Positions 1-11,874 of a DNA stretch of 61,610 nt are shown one piece after another. The translations under genes and the position numbers were made by a program. Source of the stretch: Chloroflexota bacterium (GTDB taxonomy: Bacteria; Chloroflexota; Limnocylindria; P2-11E); contig JAJYLV010000006.1 in the NCBI GenBank assembly GCA_021787445.1, positions 1-61,610 on the forward strand. The letters run 5' to 3'. The notes under the pieces were generated by a model. That model saw only the letters and a program-made list of their open reading frames with translations, made no database searches and was not told where the DNA came from. Each line of letters opens with the position of its first letter. The stretch's first letter is position 1.

Positions 1-973
1 GGTCGACCTCGCGCGCGGCTACGCGGGCGACGGCGCGGCGCACGCCCTCGGCGCCGACGCGCTGCTCGAGCCGCCGCACGAGCGCGTCGCGCAGGAGCGC
101 CTCGACCTCGACGCGCGCGGCGTCGGCGCGGCGGCGCTCGCGCTCGCCGCTCCGCGCCGCCCACTCGCGGTGCCGGTCGACCGCGGCGACGAGCTCGTCG
201 ATCCCCTCGCCGGTCGCGGCCACGGTGCGGACGATGGGCGGCTTCCAGCCGGTGTCCTCCTCCGGCTCGGCGTGCGGCGGGCCGGCCGCGCGGTGATGGC
301 CGGACCCGTCCTCGGCATATCGGCGCGAGCCGAGCGTGAGCATCTGGGCGAGGTCGCGCACGGTCTCGTCCGCCCCGGGGCGGTCGCCCTTGTTGACGAC
401 GAGGAGGTCGGCGATCTCGAGGATCCCCGCCTTGATGGCCTGGATGTCGTCGCCGAGGCCGGGCACGGTGACGAGCGCGACGGTGTCGGCGACGCGTACG
501 ACGTCGATCTCCTCCTGCCCCACCCCGACGGTCTCGACGAGGACGACGTCGAAGCCGATGGCGTCGAGCACGTTCACGACGCGCACGCTCGCGCGCGCGA
601 GCCCGCCGACGTGGCCGCGGCTCGCCATGCTGCGGATGAAGACGCCCTCGTCGAGCGCGCGGTCGACCATGCGGATGCGGTCGCCGAGGATCGCGCCGCC
701 GGTGAACGGGCTCGAGGGATCGACCGCGACGACGGCGACGCGCGAGACGCGCGCACGGTACGCGCCGACGAGCCGCGAGACGAGCGTGCTCTTGCCGCCG
801 CCGGGCGGCCCCGTCACGCCGAGGACGAGCGCGCGGCCGGTCTGGGGGAAGGTCTCGCGCACGACGTCGGCGGCACCGGCGGAGTCGTTCTCGACGACGC
901 TGAGGACGCGCGCGATGGCGCGCTTGTCGCCCGTGCGCGCGCGGGCGAGGAGGTCGCCGGCGGCGACGGCCAC
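1..973 (-). CDS. meaB: MeaB/ArgK-type methylmalonyl-CoA mutase-associated GTPase (C-terminus cut by window edge)
   Basis: This is a P-loop GTPase that protects and reloads methylmalonyl-CoA mutase with adenosylcobalamin. Translation from the GTG at 973 shows a Walker A motif GPPGGGKST near residues 55-63. It is followed by the family segment VDPSSPFTGGAILGDR, then VETVGVGQ, and an NKGD guanine-specificity motif near residue 195. About 323 codons are visible and the frame is open at position 1, so the C-terminal dimerisation part is incomplete. The GTG shares one base with the TAG of the upstream acyl-CoA dehydrogenase, so it is the last visible gene of the mutase operon. Its presence with the mutase genes supports a working propionyl-CoA route. 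Confidence 0.93.
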   Translation of the reverse strand, partial: MAVAAGDLLARARTGDKRAIARVLSVVENDSAGAADVVRETFPQTGRALVLGVTGPPGGGKSTLVSRLVGAYRARVSRVAVVAVDPSSPFTGGAILGDRIRMVDRALDEGVFIRSMASRGHVGGLARASVRVVNVLDAIGFDVVLVETVGVGQEEIDVVRVADTVALVTVPGLGDDIQAIKAGILEIADLLVVNKGDRPGADETVRDLAQMLTLGSRRYAEDGSGHHRAAGPPHAEPEEDTGWKPPIVRTVAATGEGIDELVAAVDRHREWAARSGERERRRADAARVEVEALLRDALVRRLEQRVGAEGVRRAVARVAAREVD

Positions 974-2106
974 TAGGAGGCGCGGAGGAGGTCGCGCGCG
1001 ATGACGACGCGCTGGATCTCGCTCGTCCCCTCGCCGATCTCCATGAGGCGCGCGTCGCGCACGATCCGCTCGACCGGCTGGTCGCGCATGTACCCGTACC
1101 CGCCGAGGACCTGCAGCGAGGCCGTCGCGGCGCGGCTCGCGGCCTCGGACGCGTAGAGCTTGGCCATCGACGCCTCGCGCCGGAAGCGACGGCCGGCGTC
1201 GGCGAGGCGCGCCGCGCGGTGCACGAGGAGGCGCGCGGCCTCGAGCTCGGTCCGCGCGCGGACGAGGTGCGCGCGCACGAGCTCGAAGTCGCCGATGGGT
1301 CGCCCGAACTGCGTGCGCTCGCGGGCGTACGCGGTCGCGACGTCGAGCGCGGCGCGTCCGAGCCCGAGGGCGAGCGCGCCGATCCCGATGCGTCCCTTGT
1401 CGAGGACCTTCTTGACGTCCTCGAACGCGTTCCCCTCCGCGCCGATGCGGTCCTCGTCGGCGACGCGAAGGTCCTCGATGGCGAGCGGCGCCGTGTCCGA
1501 GGCGTGAAGCCCCATCTTTACTTCGGGCTTCCCCGCGCGGATCCCGGGCGTGCCCGCGACGACGCCGAACGCGGAGAGAGCGCGCTCGCCGGTCGAGGCG
1601 ACGATGAGGTAGAAGCCGGCGATGGAGGCGTTGGTGATGAACTGCTTCGATCCGTTCAGCACCCAGTCGTTCCCGCGGCGCTCCGCGCGCGTGCGCGCGG
1701 CCGCGGCGTCCGAGCCGGACCCCGGCTCCGTCAGCCCCCACGCGCCGATGCGCTCGCCCGACGCGAGGGCGGGGAGCCAGCGGCGGCGCTGCTCCTCGGA
1801 CGCCGCGACCAGGAGGTGGCCGAGGCAGAGCGAGTTGTGGGCGGCGACGGTGAGCGCGACCGAGCCGTCCCCCGCGCCGAGCTCCTCCACGATGAGCGCG
1901 GTCGTGAGCGCGTCGAGCCCCGCGCCGCCGTGCTCGGGCGGCACGGCGAGCCCGAAGAGGCCGAGCCGGGCGAGCTCGCCCGCGATCCCGCTCGGGAAGT
2001 GCCCCGCCTCGTTCCACGCGCGCGCGTTCGGCAGGACGCGGTCGCGGACGAACGCGCGCACGGCGTCGCGCGCTAGGAGCTGTTCGCTCGAGTAGCGGAG
2101 GTCCAG
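973..2106 (-). CDS. acyl-CoA dehydrogenase (first of three)
   Basis: FAD-dependent acyl-CoA dehydrogenase that passes electrons to ETF; 377 residues if started at the CTG at 2106. That CTG directly follows the TAG of the preceding gene and restores the normal N-terminus (LDLRYSSEQ...). The first GTG, at 2061, would remove 15 residues of the N-terminal helical domain. Diagnostic segments are [12 protein letters not shown], the C-terminal [11 protein letters not shown], and [18 protein letters not shown] followed by GEGTSEIQ, the flavin and active-site end. The chain-length or branched-chain preference cannot be read from sequence alone. Neighbours (mutase, MeaB, ETF) suggest branched-chain or odd-chain acyl-CoA substrates. 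Confidence 0.93.
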   Translation of the reverse strand: MDLRYSSEQLLARDAVRAFVRDRVLPNARAWNEAGHFPSGIAGELARLGLFGLAVPPEHGGAGLDALTTALIVEELGAGDGSVALTVAAHNSLCLGHLLVAASEEQRRRWLPALASGERIGAWGLTEPGSGSDAAAARTRAERRGNDWVLNGSKQFITNASIAGFYLIVASTGERALSAFGVVAGTPGIRAGKPEVKMGLHASDTAPLAIEDLRVADEDRIGAEGNAFEDVKKVLDKGRIGIGALALGLGRAALDVATAYARERTQFGRPIGDFELVRAHLVRARTELEAARLLVHRAARLADAGRRFRREASMAKLYASEAASRAATASLQVLGGYGYMRDQPVERIVRDARLMEIGEGTSEIQRVVIARDLLRAS

Positions 2107-2487
2107 CTACGCCCCCCTCTCGCGCGCCATCTCCTGCGCGCCGGGGACCTCGGGCGCGAGCTGCGCGACGAGCTCGTCGTCGCTCTTCACCAGCTCCGGG
2201 TCGGTCGCGAGGGCGAGCGCGTTCGCCGACGCCAGGCGCTGGCGCTGGTCGGCGGGGAGCGCGACGAACGCCTGGATCCGCGCCTTGGTCAGGCGCCGCC
2301 GCTCCTCCGCCGTGAACCGCGACAGCTGGCGCAGCGCGGGCAGCAGCGCGCCCGCGCGCGCGACGTCGCTCGGGACCGCGGCGACGAGGGCGAAGCGCTT
2401 CTTCCACCACTCGGTCGCGGCGGCCCCGTCGAGACCCTTGTTCTCCCACAGGCCGGAGTCGACCGGGCGTTCCTCTAGCTTCGCCAT
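2107..2487 (-). CDS. uncharacterised 126-residue protein of the mutase operon
   Basis: I do not recognise this family. It is a soluble, mostly helical, Arg/Ala-rich protein without cysteines, signal peptide or membrane segment. The ATG at 2487 is preceded by a good ribosome site (GAGGAGA about 5 bases upstream), which is unusual in this tightly overlapping operon. It sits between the B12-binding mutase subunit and an acyl-CoA dehydrogenase, and its TAG abuts the dehydrogenase start. Position suggests a role linked to mutase or acyl-CoA turnover, but that is only context. Confidence 0.75.
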   Translation of the reverse strand: MAKLEERPVDSGLWENKGLDGAAATEWWKKRFALVAAVPSDVARAGALLPALRQLSRFTAEERRRLTKARIQAFVALPADQRQRLASANALALATDPELVKSDDELVAQLAPEVPGAQEMARERGA

Positions 2488-2507
2488 CTTCTTCTCCTCG
2501 TGTTCCC

Positions 2508-2927
2508 TTACGCCGGCGCGGCTTCGCCGCGCCGCCGACCGACCGCTTCGCGCACGTAGTCGACGATGTCCTCGAGCGACGAGCCCGGCGGGAAGATCCG
2601 CTCGACGCCGTGCTCGCGCAGCCGCGGGATGTCGTCCTCGGGGATGATCCCGCCGCCGAAGAGCAGGACGTCGTCCATGCCCTTCTCGCGCATGAGCTCG
2701 TTGATCCGCGGGAAGAGGTAGTTGTGCGCACCCGACAGGAGCGAGAGCCCGACGGCGTCGGCGTCCTCTTGGAGCGCGGTCTCGACGACCTGCTCCGGCG
2801 TCTGGTGCACGCCGGTGTAGATCACTTCCATGCCCGCGTCGCGCAGCGCGCGGGCGACGACCTTGGCGCCGCGGTCGTGGCCGTCGAGGCCGGCCTTGGC
2901 GACGACGACGCGGATCGGCCTCTTCAC
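2508..2927 (-). CDS. mcmA2: methylmalonyl-CoA mutase, B12-binding subunit
   Basis: 139-residue cobalamin-binding domain. It contains the DxHxxG signature (GLDGHDRG, residues about 13-20) that supplies the lower axial histidine, followed by GLSLLSG and the loop GGGIIPEDD. It is the separate C-terminal half of a split mutase, as in archaeal-type and many Gram-positive enzymes. The start is GTG at 2927, directly after the TAG of the catalytic subunit with no intervening base, so the two are translationally coupled. With the large subunit it interconverts methylmalonyl-CoA and succinyl-CoA. An isobutyryl-CoA or ethylmalonyl-CoA mutase specificity cannot be fully excluded. Confidence 0.93.
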   Translation of the reverse strand: MKRPIRVVVAKAGLDGHDRGAKVVARALRDAGMEVIYTGVHQTPEQVVETALQEDADAVGLSLLSGAHNYLFPRINELMREKGMDDVLLFGGGIIPEDDIPRLREHGVERIFPPGSSLEDIVDYVREAVGRRRGEAAPA

Positions 2928-4682
2928 CTAGAAATACCCGGGGTCGCGGTACTCACCGAAGACCTCCTTCAGGACCGTCACCTGCTCGCCGATGCTCGCG
3001 TACGCGTGCGCGCACTCGAGGAAGGCGGGCATGAGCTCGGCCTGGCTCGAGCCGCGCGCGGCGACCGCGGCCTCGCGGAGGCGGTCCATCGCCTCACGCC
3101 AGCGCCCGGCGTCGCGCTTCGCGCGCACCGCGGCGAGGCGCTCGATCTGCCGCCGCTCGACGTCGGGGTCGATCTTCAGGACGGGGATCGGCGTCTCCTC
3201 GGGCGTCTGGTACTTGTTGACCCCCACGACCACCTTCTCGCCCTCCTCGACCTGCCGCTGGAAGTGGAAGGACGACTCGGTGATCTCGCGCTGCGGGTAG
3301 CCGCGCTCGACCGCCTCGACCATCCCGCCCATGGCCTCGATCTGGTCGAGGTAGCGCTGGAAGCCCGTCTCCATCTCGTTCGTGAGGTGCTCGAGGTAGT
3401 AGGAGCCGGCGAGCGGGTCGATGGTGTCGGCGACGCCCGACTCGCACGCGATGATCTGCTGCGTCCGGAGCGCGAGCGTGACCGCCTCCTCGGTGGGAAG
3501 GGCATACGTCTCGTCGAGCGAGTTCGTGTGCAGCGACTGCGTGCCGCCGAGGACGGCCGCGAGCGCCTGGAGCGTGACGCGGACGACGTTGTCGTACGGC
3601 TGCTGCGCCGTGAGCGAGACGCCGGCGGTCTGCGCGTGCGTGCGCAGCATGAGGGCGCGCTCGTTCGCCGGGTGGTAGCGGCGCTCGATCTCGCGCGCCC
3701 AGATCCGCCGCGCCGCGCGGAACTTGGCGATCTCCTCGAAGAGGTCGTTGTGGACGTCGAAGAAGAAGCTGATCCGCGGCACGAAGGCACCGGGGTCGAG
3801 CCCGGCCGCGACGCCCCACTTCACGTACTCGAGCCCGTCGATGAGCGTGAAGGCGAGCTCCTGCAGCGCCGTCGCGCCCGCCTCGCGCATGTGGTAGCCG
3901 GAGACGGAGATGGGGTTCCAGCGCGGCGTGCGCGCGGCGCCGAAGCGCAGCGTGTCGACGACGAGGCGCATCGCCGGACGGATGGGGACGATCCACTCGC
4001 GCTGCGCGATGTACTCCTTGAGGCAGTCGTTCTGGATCGTTCCGCCCATCTTCTCGAGCGGCACGCCCTTGTTCTCGCCGTTCGCGAGGTACATCGCCCA
4101 CACGATCGACGCCGGCGCGTTGATCGTCATGGACGTCGTGACCTCGTCGAGCGGGATGCGGTCGAAGAGGACCTCGAGGTCGGCGAGCGTCGCGACCGCG
4201 ACGCCCTCGCGTCCGACCTCGCCGCGCGAGAGGGGGTCGTCGGGGTCGCGCCCCATCAGCGCGGGCATGTCGAACGCGGTCGAGAGCCCGGTCACCCCGT
4301 GCTTCAGGAGGTAGTGGAAGCGCGCGTTGGTGTCCTCGGGCGACCCGAACCCGGCGAACTCGCGCATCGTCCAGAGGCGGCCGCGGTACATCGAGGGGTA
4401 CACGCCGCGCGTGTACGGGAACTCGCCGGGGTAGCCGAGGTCGCGGTCGACGTCGAAGCCGGCGAGGTCCTCCCCGGTGTACAGCGGGTCGACCGCGGCG
4501 TCGGAGATCGTGCTGAAGCGTGACTTGCGCTCCGCCGTCTTCGCCGTCGCGGGCGCGTATGTGCCCTCGAGCCACTCTTTCTTCGACCGCGTGCTCGGGG
4601 AGACCCCTCGCTGCGCGCCTCGGTGCTCGACCTCGTCGTCGCGCGCCTCGGTCTGCGCGCCGAGGGGACGGTCGGTCTTCAT
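2928..4682 (-). CDS. mcmA1: methylmalonyl-CoA mutase, catalytic (large) subunit
   Basis: 584-residue TIM-barrel catalytic subunit of a split B12-dependent mutase. Visible family segments include [18 protein letters not shown] near residue 90, [36 protein letters not shown], and [15 protein letters not shown] followed by SLHTNSLDE. About 35 residues of low-complexity sequence precede the conserved [12 protein letters not shown] start of the family domain. The ATG at 4682 overlaps the TGA of the preceding acyl-CoA dehydrogenase (ATGA). The [14 protein letters not shown]-type segment is typical of methylmalonyl-CoA rather than isobutyryl-CoA mutases, which is family knowledge. Together with MeaB it closes the propionyl-CoA to succinyl-CoA path. 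Confidence 0.95.
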   Translation of the reverse strand: MKTDRPLGAQTEARDDEVEHRGAQRGVSPSTRSKKEWLEGTYAPATAKTAERKSRFSTISDAAVDPLYTGEDLAGFDVDRDLGYPGEFPYTRGVYPSMYRGRLWTMREFAGFGSPEDTNARFHYLLKHGVTGLSTAFDMPALMGRDPDDPLSRGEVGREGVAVATLADLEVLFDRIPLDEVTTSMTINAPASIVWAMYLANGENKGVPLEKMGGTIQNDCLKEYIAQREWIVPIRPAMRLVVDTLRFGAARTPRWNPISVSGYHMREAGATALQELAFTLIDGLEYVKWGVAAGLDPGAFVPRISFFFDVHNDLFEEIAKFRAARRIWAREIERRYHPANERALMLRTHAQTAGVSLTAQQPYDNVVRVTLQALAAVLGGTQSLHTNSLDETYALPTEEAVTLALRTQQIIACESGVADTIDPLAGSYYLEHLTNEMETGFQRYLDQIEAMGGMVEAVERGYPQREITESSFHFQRQVEEGEKVVVGVNKYQTPEETPIPVLKIDPDVERRQIERLAAVRAKRDAGRWREAMDRLREAAVAARGSSQAELMPAFLECAHAYASIGEQVTVLKEVFGEYRDPGYF

Positions 4683-5830
4683 AGCGAAAGCATCCCTCGC
4701 GCGATGACGAGGCGCTGGATCTCGCTCGTCCCCTCGTAGATCGTCGTCGCGCGCGCGTCGCGCGCCATGCGCTCGACGGCCGCCTCGCGCATGTAGCCGT
4801 AGCCGCCCAGCGTCTGCACCGCGACGTGCGTCGCGCGCTGCGCCATCTCGGAGGCGAACAGCTTCGCCTTCGACGCCTCCGTCGTGAACGGGCGCCCGCG
4901 GTCCTTCAGCCACGCCGCGCGCAGCGTGAGGAGGCGCGCCGCGGAGATGTCCGTCTGCGCGCGCGCGAGCGCGTTGCGGACGAGCTGGAAGTCGCCGATG
5001 GGCCGCCCGAACTGCCGGCGCTCTCGCGCGTAGGCGGCCGCCCGGTCGATCGCGCCGCGCGCGATCCCGACGGCCTGCGCCGCGATCCCGATGCGGCCGC
5101 CGTCGAGGCCGGCCATCGCGACGGCGCCGAAGGCCGTGCCCTGCGGGCCGAGGACCGCGTCCGCGCCGACGCGCGCGTCCTCCAGCGTGAGCGGGCTCGT
5201 GTCCGAGGCGAGGAGGCCCATCTTGCTCTCCGCTCTGCCGATGACGACGCCGGGCGCGTCGGTCGGGACGAGGAACGCGGTGATGCCGGCGTGCGGGCGG
5301 TGCGCATCCATCTCTCCCACCCGTGCCAGCACGATCGCGACCGGCGCGTAGCGGAGGTTCGTCACGAACATCTTCCGGCCATTCAGCACCCACGTGGGGC
5401 CGTCTCTCCGCGCCGTCGTCCGCAGCGCCGCGGCGTCGGACCCGGACCCGGGCTCGGTGAGCGCGAACGAGGCGAGGCCCGATCCGTCGATGAGGCGCGG
5501 CAGCCAGCGCTTCTTCTGCTCCGGCGTGCCGAGCCGGACGATCGTCCCCTCGGCGATGCCGGAGTTGACGGAGACGCCGACCGCGAGCGAGGGCCACACC
5601 GCGGCGATCTCCTCGAGGACGAGCGCGAAGGCGACGCTGCTCGCGCCGAGACCACCGTCCGGCTCCGGGATCGTCATCCCGAGCACGCCGAGACGGCCGA
5701 GGTCGGCGATGACCTCACGCGGGATCGCGCCCGCCTCCTCGGCCGCCGGGATCCGCGGCGCGAGGTCGCGGGCGTACGCCGCGACGGCGTCGGCGAGCAG
5801 GCGCTCGTCGGATCCCGCGACGGGGAGCAT
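4679..5830 (-). CDS. acyl-CoA dehydrogenase (second of three)
   Basis: 383-residue acyl-CoA dehydrogenase starting [12 protein letters not shown], with its ATG sharing one base with the TGA of etfA (TGATG). It shows [15 protein letters not shown], the substrate-pocket segment [33 protein letters not shown], and the C-terminal [20 protein letters not shown] with [18 protein letters not shown]. This is full length for the short/branched-chain dehydrogenase class. It sits between etfA and the mutase, so its electron acceptor is probably the adjacent ETF. Paralogues at 973 and 9520 likely take different chain lengths or branches; sequence alone does not assign them. Confidence 0.94.
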   Translation of the reverse strand: MLPVAGSDERLLADAVAAYARDLAPRIPAAEEAGAIPREVIADLGRLGVLGMTIPEPDGGLGASSVAFALVLEEIAAVWPSLAVGVSVNSGIAEGTIVRLGTPEQKKRWLPRLIDGSGLASFALTEPGSGSDAAALRTTARRDGPTWVLNGRKMFVTNLRYAPVAIVLARVGEMDAHRPHAGITAFLVPTDAPGVVIGRAESKMGLLASDTSPLTLEDARVGADAVLGPQGTAFGAVAMAGLDGGRIGIAAQAVGIARGAIDRAAAYARERRQFGRPIGDFQLVRNALARAQTDISAARLLTLRAAWLKDRGRPFTTEASKAKLFASEMAQRATHVAVQTLGGYGYMREAAVERMARDARATTIYEGTSEIQRLVIARGMLSL

Positions 5831-6717
5831 CAGGAGGCCGCTTTGGCCTTCTTCACCTCGTCGGTGAAGGCGGGCAGGAACTCGAACACGTCGGCGACGA
5901 CGCCGTAGTCGGCGACCTTGAAGATGTCGGCGTCGGGGTCCTTGTTGACCGCGACGATCACCTTGCTCGAGGTCATCCCCGCGAGGTGCTGGATCGCGCC
6001 CGAGATGCCGAGCGCGATGTACAGGTCGGGCGCGACGGTCTTGCCGGTCTGCCCCACCTGCTCCTCGTTCGGGCGCCAGCCCGCGTCGGTGACCGCGCGC
6101 GACGCGCCGAGCGCCGCGCCGAGGACGTCGGCGAGCTCCTCGACCATCTTCCAGCTCTCGGGTCCGCGCAGACCTCTCCCGCCGGAGACGACGACGCTCG
6201 CCTCGGTGAGCGGGACGCGCCCGCTCGCGGCCGCCGTCGGCTCGAAGCGCTGGAAGGCGAGCTTCTCCGCGGATGCGTCGGCCGCGACCGGCTCGACGGT
6301 CGGCTCGGCCGCGCCGCCCGGGAGCGTGAAGGCGCCGGGGCGGACGCTCACGACGGCGGGCAGCTTCGCCTGGACCGTCGCGCGCACCTTGCCCGCGTAC
6401 ATCATCCGCGAGACGAGCGCGGCGTCGCCGTCGACGGCGACGTCCGTCGCCTCCGAGGCGTACGTCCAGCCGAGGCGCGCGGCGAGGCTCGCGCCGAGGT
6501 CGCGCCCCGACGGCGTCGCGCCGATGAGCACGAGCGACGGCTGGTCCTGCTTCGCCCGCGCCGCGAGCGCGGCGACGGCGGGGAGCGGCGAGTACCGCTC
6601 GAGGCCGGTCACCTCGAGGACGGTCGCGTCGCCCAGCTGCGCGGCCTTCGCCGCGATCTCGCGGCTCACGCGCCGCAGCTCGCTGCCCTTGCGCTCGACG
6701 ACGACCCACGTCTTCAC
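5830..6717 (-). CDS. etfA: electron transfer flavoprotein alpha subunit
   Basis: 295-residue ETF alpha, a little shorter than the usual 310-330. The C-terminal FAD domain is clear: VVSGGRGL, then [31 protein letters not shown], and [18 protein letters not shown]. The start is GTG at 6717 in a GTGA overlap with the end of etfB. It receives electrons from the three acyl-CoA dehydrogenases of this operon and hands them to the membrane EtfD-like protein two genes upstream. Order and overlaps show stoichiometric co-translation with etfB. Confidence 0.95.
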   Translation of the reverse strand: MKTWVVVERKGSELRRVSREIAAKAAQLGDATVLEVTGLERYSPLPAVAALAARAKQDQPSLVLIGATPSGRDLGASLAARLGWTYASEATDVAVDGDAALVSRMMYAGKVRATVQAKLPAVVSVRPGAFTLPGGAAEPTVEPVAADASAEKLAFQRFEPTAAASGRVPLTEASVVVSGGRGLRGPESWKMVEELADVLGAALGASRAVTDAGWRPNEEQVGQTGKTVAPDLYIALGISGAIQHLAGMTSSKVIVAVNKDPDADIFKVADYGVVADVFEFLPAFTDEVKKAKAAS

Positions 6718-7511
6718 AGGACCTTCGCCTCCTCGCGCAGGAGCCGTGCGAGCTCCTGCGCCGTCCGCTTCGCGTCGCCGTCCTTCATGATCTTCCCGCC
6801 TCCGCGCGCCGCCGGCGGCTCCATCTTCACGATCTCCGGCTTCGGCAGCGATGCGCCGATGCCGAGCGACGCCACGTCCTTCTCGGGGATCTCCTTCTTC
6901 TTCGCCTTCATGATCCCGGGGAGCGACGGGTAGCGCGGCTCCTTCTCGCTCTTCTGCACGGTGAGGACGACGGGGCCGGGTGCGCGCCACACCTCATGGC
7001 CGCCCTCGACCTCCTTCCACACGTCGATCCCGTTGACGCTCCCGGCGGGACCCCCATCCGCCGGCGCGAACTTCGTGACCGTCGCGACGTGCGGCCACCC
7101 GAGCGCCTCGGCGAGAGCGGCGCCGACGAGGCCCTGGTCGTCGTCGGACGCCTGCCGCCCGCAGAGGACGACGTCGGGCTTCGCTTCCTGGGCGACCGCG
7201 GCGAGCGCCTTCGCGACGCCGAGGCCCTCGAGCGCCTCCGCGCCTGGGCCCGAGACGAGGATCGCCTCGTCGCAGCCCATCGCGAGCGCCTGGCGCAGCG
7301 AGTCCTTCGCGCGCGCCGCGCCGAGGCTGACGACGGCGACGGTCGTCGACGCGTCGGCGTCCTTGCGCTCGAGCGCCATCTCGACCGCGTACTCGTCGTA
7401 CGGCGAGACGGCCCATGTGATCTGCGCCGCGTCGACGGACCGGCCGTCGGGCGCGACCTTCACGCGCACCGTGGAATCGGGGGTCTGCTTCGCGCACACG
7501 AGGATCTTCAC
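6714..7511 (-). CDS. etfB: electron transfer flavoprotein beta subunit
   Basis: 265-residue ETF beta. It begins [17 protein letters not shown] and has the signature block [21 protein letters not shown] and the AMP-binding/recognition-loop region. The C-terminus [18 protein letters not shown] is typical of the Rossmann-like family end. The start is GTG at 7511 in a GTGA overlap with the EtfD-like gene. It forms the ETF heterodimer with the next gene. Nothing here suggests a bifurcating ETF: no second flavin motif or butyryl-CoA dehydrogenase/Bcd-EtfAB arrangement is seen, and the partner is a quinone-linked membrane protein. Confidence 0.94.
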   Translation of the reverse strand: MKILVCAKQTPDSTVRVKVAPDGRSVDAAQITWAVSPYDEYAVEMALERKDADASTTVAVVSLGAARAKDSLRQALAMGCDEAILVSGPGAEALEGLGVAKALAAVAQEAKPDVVLCGRQASDDDQGLVGAALAEALGWPHVATVTKFAPADGGPAGSVNGIDVWKEVEGGHEVWRAPGPVVLTVQKSEKEPRYPSLPGIMKAKKKEIPEKDVASLGIGASLPKPEIVKMEPPAARGGGKIMKDGDAKRTAQELARLLREEAKVL

Positions 7512-9523
7512 GCGCTCACCTCCAAGCGGGACGCCACCATCTCGAGCACGTCGACCGGCTTGAGCTCTTCCGCGACGCCCTTCGCGCCGACGCCCTCGTC
7601 CAGCATGATCAAGCAGAAGGGACAGCCGCTGGCGACCTTCGACACCTTCGCCCCCTCGCTCGCGACGAGGTCGCGGACGGAGACGATCTGGTCGACGCGC
7701 TTGTGGTTGACGCGCTGGCCGACCTTCTCCTCCATCCACATCCGGCCGCCGCCCGCGCCGCAGCAGAAGCCGCGCTCCCTGTTGTGCGGCGCGATCTCGA
7801 CGACCTCGACGCCGTCGAGCGCGCCGAGCGCCTCGCGCGGCTCGTCGTAGATCTTGTTGTGCCGCCCCAGGTAGCAGGGGTCGTGATACGCGACGAGCTC
7901 GCGCGGCGCCGCGCCGCGAGCCAGCTTCAGCTTCCCGTCGTTCACGAGGCGCCGCACGAGCTGCACGGCGTGGACGACCTCGTACTCGCCGCCCAGCTGC
8001 GGGTACTCGTTCGCGATGGTGTTGAAGCAGTGCGGGCAGGACGCGATGACCTTGCGGACGCCGTACTTCGCGAAGGTCTCCATGTTCTGCCGCGCCTGTG
8101 TCTGCCACAGGTACTCGTTGCCCATGCGCCGCGCGGGGTCGCCGTTGCACGTCTCCTCGGTGCCGAGGATCGCGAACGACACCTCCGCCGCGCGCAGGAT
8201 CCGCACCAGCGCCTCGGCGACCTTCTGGTTGCGGCGGTCGAACGACGCGGCGCAGCCGACGAAGTACAGGTACTCGGCGTCGGGCTTCTCGGCGAACGTG
8301 GGCACGCCGAGGTCCTTCGCCCAGTCGGCGCGCGTGTCGGGCGGCTGGCCCCACGGGTTGCCCGCGCGCTCGATCGCCGTGAGCGACCGCTGGGCCTCGG
8401 CGGGGACGTCGCCCTCCATCATCGTCAGCCAGCGCCGCATGTCGACGATCTTGTCGATGTGCTCGATCGTGACCGGGCACACCTCCACGCAGCCCGCGCA
8501 CGTCGTGCACGACCACAGCTCCTCCGCCTTCGTCGGCGCCCACCGCGCCGGCGGCGTCCCGCGGTCGCCGGGAGCGCCGACGAGCTTCGGGCCCTCGCGC
8601 AGGAGCTGGTCGCGGATGTCGAGGACGATCTTCTGCGGGTCGAGCGGCTTCCCCGTCGCGAGTGCCGGGCACTGCTGCGAGCAGCGCCCGCACTCGGTGC
8701 ACGTGTACGCGTCGAGGAGCTGCTTCCACGACAGGTCGCGCACCGACCCGGCGCCGAACGTCTCCCTGCCCTCGATGTCGTCGATGAGGTCGAGCGCGCC
8801 GCGCGGCCGCTGCGTGCGGAAGAAGACGTTCGGCAGCGTCGTCGCGATGTGCAGGTGCTTGCTCTGGGGCAGGTACGCCGCGAAGGCGAGGACCGTGACG
8901 ACGTGCACCCACCACGCGCCGGAGAAGACGGCCAGCGCGAGGTCGTGCGAGTACCCGAGGTGGACGAGGCCCGCGAGAGGCGGCGGGGTCTGCCCGGGCT
9001 CGAGGATGCCCGCGGCGATCCCGGCGTTCTCGAACACGAGGAGCGACACCATGAGAAGCCCGATGAGGCCGAGGATCACGTAGCCGTCGAGCGCGATGTG
9101 CATGCGCGACGGCCGGATGACGAGCCGGCGGTACGCGGCGATGACGATCGAGGCGAGGACCGCCACGGCGAAGAGGTCGAGGATCCACACGTACACGCCG
9201 CTCTCCGTCCCGGGCATGCGCCGCCCGAAGATGCCCGAGAGGAGGAGGTCGCACGTACCGTAGGTGATGACGAGGAACCCCCAGAAGGTGAGGGCGTGCG
9301 TGAGCCCTCGCCCGTAGTACCGCCGCGTCAGGAGGCGGCGCTGGCCCAGGTAGACGACGATCTCGTCGCGCACCCGGCGCCAGAAGTGGTCGGTGCGGTC
9401 CTCGTTCCGCCCGAGGCGCAGGTAGCGGTACAGCTGGTAGGCGCGCCACAAGAAGGCGCCGAAGCCCACGATCGCGAAGAGCGCGAGGACGGCCGCGCCG
9501 ATGCCGCTCGTCGGCGGGATCAC
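7508..9523 (-). CDS. etfD: EtfD-like membrane iron-sulfur ETF:quinone oxidoreductase
   Basis: 671-residue fusion of a membrane domain and an HdrD-type iron-sulfur domain. The N-terminal 240 residues hold about five or six hydrophobic helices with conserved His-containing segments, as in NarI/HdrE cytochrome domains. Two ferredoxin-like clusters follow, CTECGRCSQQCP and CTTCAGCVEVCP, then two CCG-type domains (FVGCAAS...CPHCFNT, and DPCYLGRH...GFCCGAGGG...CPFC). This matches EtfD of mycobacterial beta-oxidation, which transfers electrons from ETF to menaquinone; that homology is family knowledge. The location directly upstream of etfB-etfA, with a GTGA overlap, supports the role. A heterodisulfide-reductase-like activity is the alternative. 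Confidence 0.9.
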   Translation of the reverse strand: MIPPTSGIGAAVLALFAIVGFGAFLWRAYQLYRYLRLGRNEDRTDHFWRRVRDEIVVYLGQRRLLTRRYYGRGLTHALTFWGFLVITYGTCDLLLSGIFGRRMPGTESGVYVWILDLFAVAVLASIVIAAYRRLVIRPSRMHIALDGYVILGLIGLLMVSLLVFENAGIAAGILEPGQTPPPLAGLVHLGYSHDLALAVFSGAWWVHVVTVLAFAAYLPQSKHLHIATTLPNVFFRTQRPRGALDLIDDIEGRETFGAGSVRDLSWKQLLDAYTCTECGRCSQQCPALATGKPLDPQKIVLDIRDQLLREGPKLVGAPGDRGTPPARWAPTKAEELWSCTTCAGCVEVCPVTIEHIDKIVDMRRWLTMMEGDVPAEAQRSLTAIERAGNPWGQPPDTRADWAKDLGVPTFAEKPDAEYLYFVGCAASFDRRNQKVAEALVRILRAAEVSFAILGTEETCNGDPARRMGNEYLWQTQARQNMETFAKYGVRKVIASCPHCFNTIANEYPQLGGEYEVVHAVQLVRRLVNDGKLKLARGAAPRELVAYHDPCYLGRHNKIYDEPREALGALDGVEVVEIAPHNRERGFCCGAGGGRMWMEEKVGQRVNHKRVDQIVSVRDLVASEGAKVSKVASGCPFCLIMLDEGVGAKGVAEELKPVDVLEMVASRLEVSA

Positions 9524-10697
9524 CCCTTGGCCCTCAGCATGTCGTCCGCGATGACCAGCTGCATGATCTCGCTCGTCCCTTCGTAGATCTCGGTGATCTT
9601 CGCGTCGCGGTAGTGGCGCTCGGCCGGGTAGTCGCGCAGGTAGCCGTAGCCGCCGAAGATCTGCACGCACTCGCGCGCGGCGCGGACCGCGACATCGGAG
9701 GCGAAGAGCTTGGCCATCGCCGCCTCGGGCCCGTAGCGCTCGCCGCGGTCGCGCATCGAGGCCGCGCGCCAGGTGAGGAGCCGCGCGGCGTCGATCTCGG
9801 TCGCCATGTCCGCGAGCTTCCCCTGGATCGCCTGGAAGTCGGCGATCCGCTGCCCGAACGCCTCGCGCTCCTTCGCGTAGGCGAGCGCGTCCTCGAGCGA
9901 CGCGCGCCCGATCCCCACGGCCTGCGCCGCGATCCCGACGCGGCCGCCGTCGAGCGTCGACATCGCGATGGCGAAGCCCTGCCCCACCTCTCCGAGACGG
10001 TGGTCGTCGGGGACGCGGACGTCGGCGAAGTGGAGCTGCGCGGTGTCGCTGCCGCGGATGCCGAGCTTCTTCTCGAGCTTGCCGACGCTGAAGCCCGGCG
10101 TCCCCTTCTCGACGACGAAGGCGACGATGCCGCGGTGCCGCTTCGCCGGGTCGGTCTGCGCGAAGACGACGGTGAGGTCGGCGAAGGCGCCGTTCGTGAT
10201 GAAGTTCTTCGTCCCGCTGAGCACCCACGCGTCGCCGTCGCGCCGCGCCGCCGTGCGCATCGCCGCGGCGTCGCTCCCCGACGCCGGCTCGGAGAGCGCG
10301 AAGCAGCCGAGCTTCTCGCCGCGCGCGAGCGGCGCCAGGAACCGGTCCTTCTGCTCGTCCGTCCCGTAGCGGAGGATCGGCGCGCACGCCAGGGAGACGT
10401 GCGACGCGAGGATGACGCCCGTCGACGCGCAGGCCCGATCGACCTCCTCGAGCACGAGCGCGTAGCTCAGCGTGTCGAGCCCCGCGCCGCCCCAGCGCTC
10501 CGGCACGTCGATGCCCATGAAGCCGAGCTTCGCCATCTCGGCGACTAGCTCGCGCGGGACCGCCGCCTTCTCGTCGATCTCGCCCGCGAGCGGGAGCACC
10601 CGCTCGCGCGCCCAGTCGCGCGCGGTGCGCTGGACGAGCTCCTGCTCCTCGCTCAGCTCGAGATCGAAGGAGCCCTCGGCCACGGGCGCGTCGACGG

Positions 10698-10701
<4 letters not shown>
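9520..10701 (-). CDS. acyl-CoA dehydrogenase (third of three)
   Basis: 393-residue acyl-CoA dehydrogenase. Recognisable segments are FALSEPASGSDAAAM, KKLGIRGSDTAQLHFADVRV, REAFGQRIADFQAI, and the C-terminus IFGGYGYLRDYPAERHYRDAKITEIYEG. The FGQ/IADFQ and YPAERHYRD wording is typical of short-chain butyryl-CoA-type enzymes. The ATG at 10701 overlaps the thiolase TGA (ATGA), and its own TGA overlaps the GTG of etfD. It is the first dehydrogenase after the regulator and thiolase, so it is the best candidate for the general straight-chain short-chain step. Confidence 0.94.
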
Positions 10702-11873
<1,172 letters not shown>

Positions 11874-11874
11874 G

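Noticed and set aside
2610-4523. Long plus-strand open frame antisense to the mutase gene
   Set aside because: It is a GC-driven shadow; the minus strand encodes a clear mutase with all family motifs.
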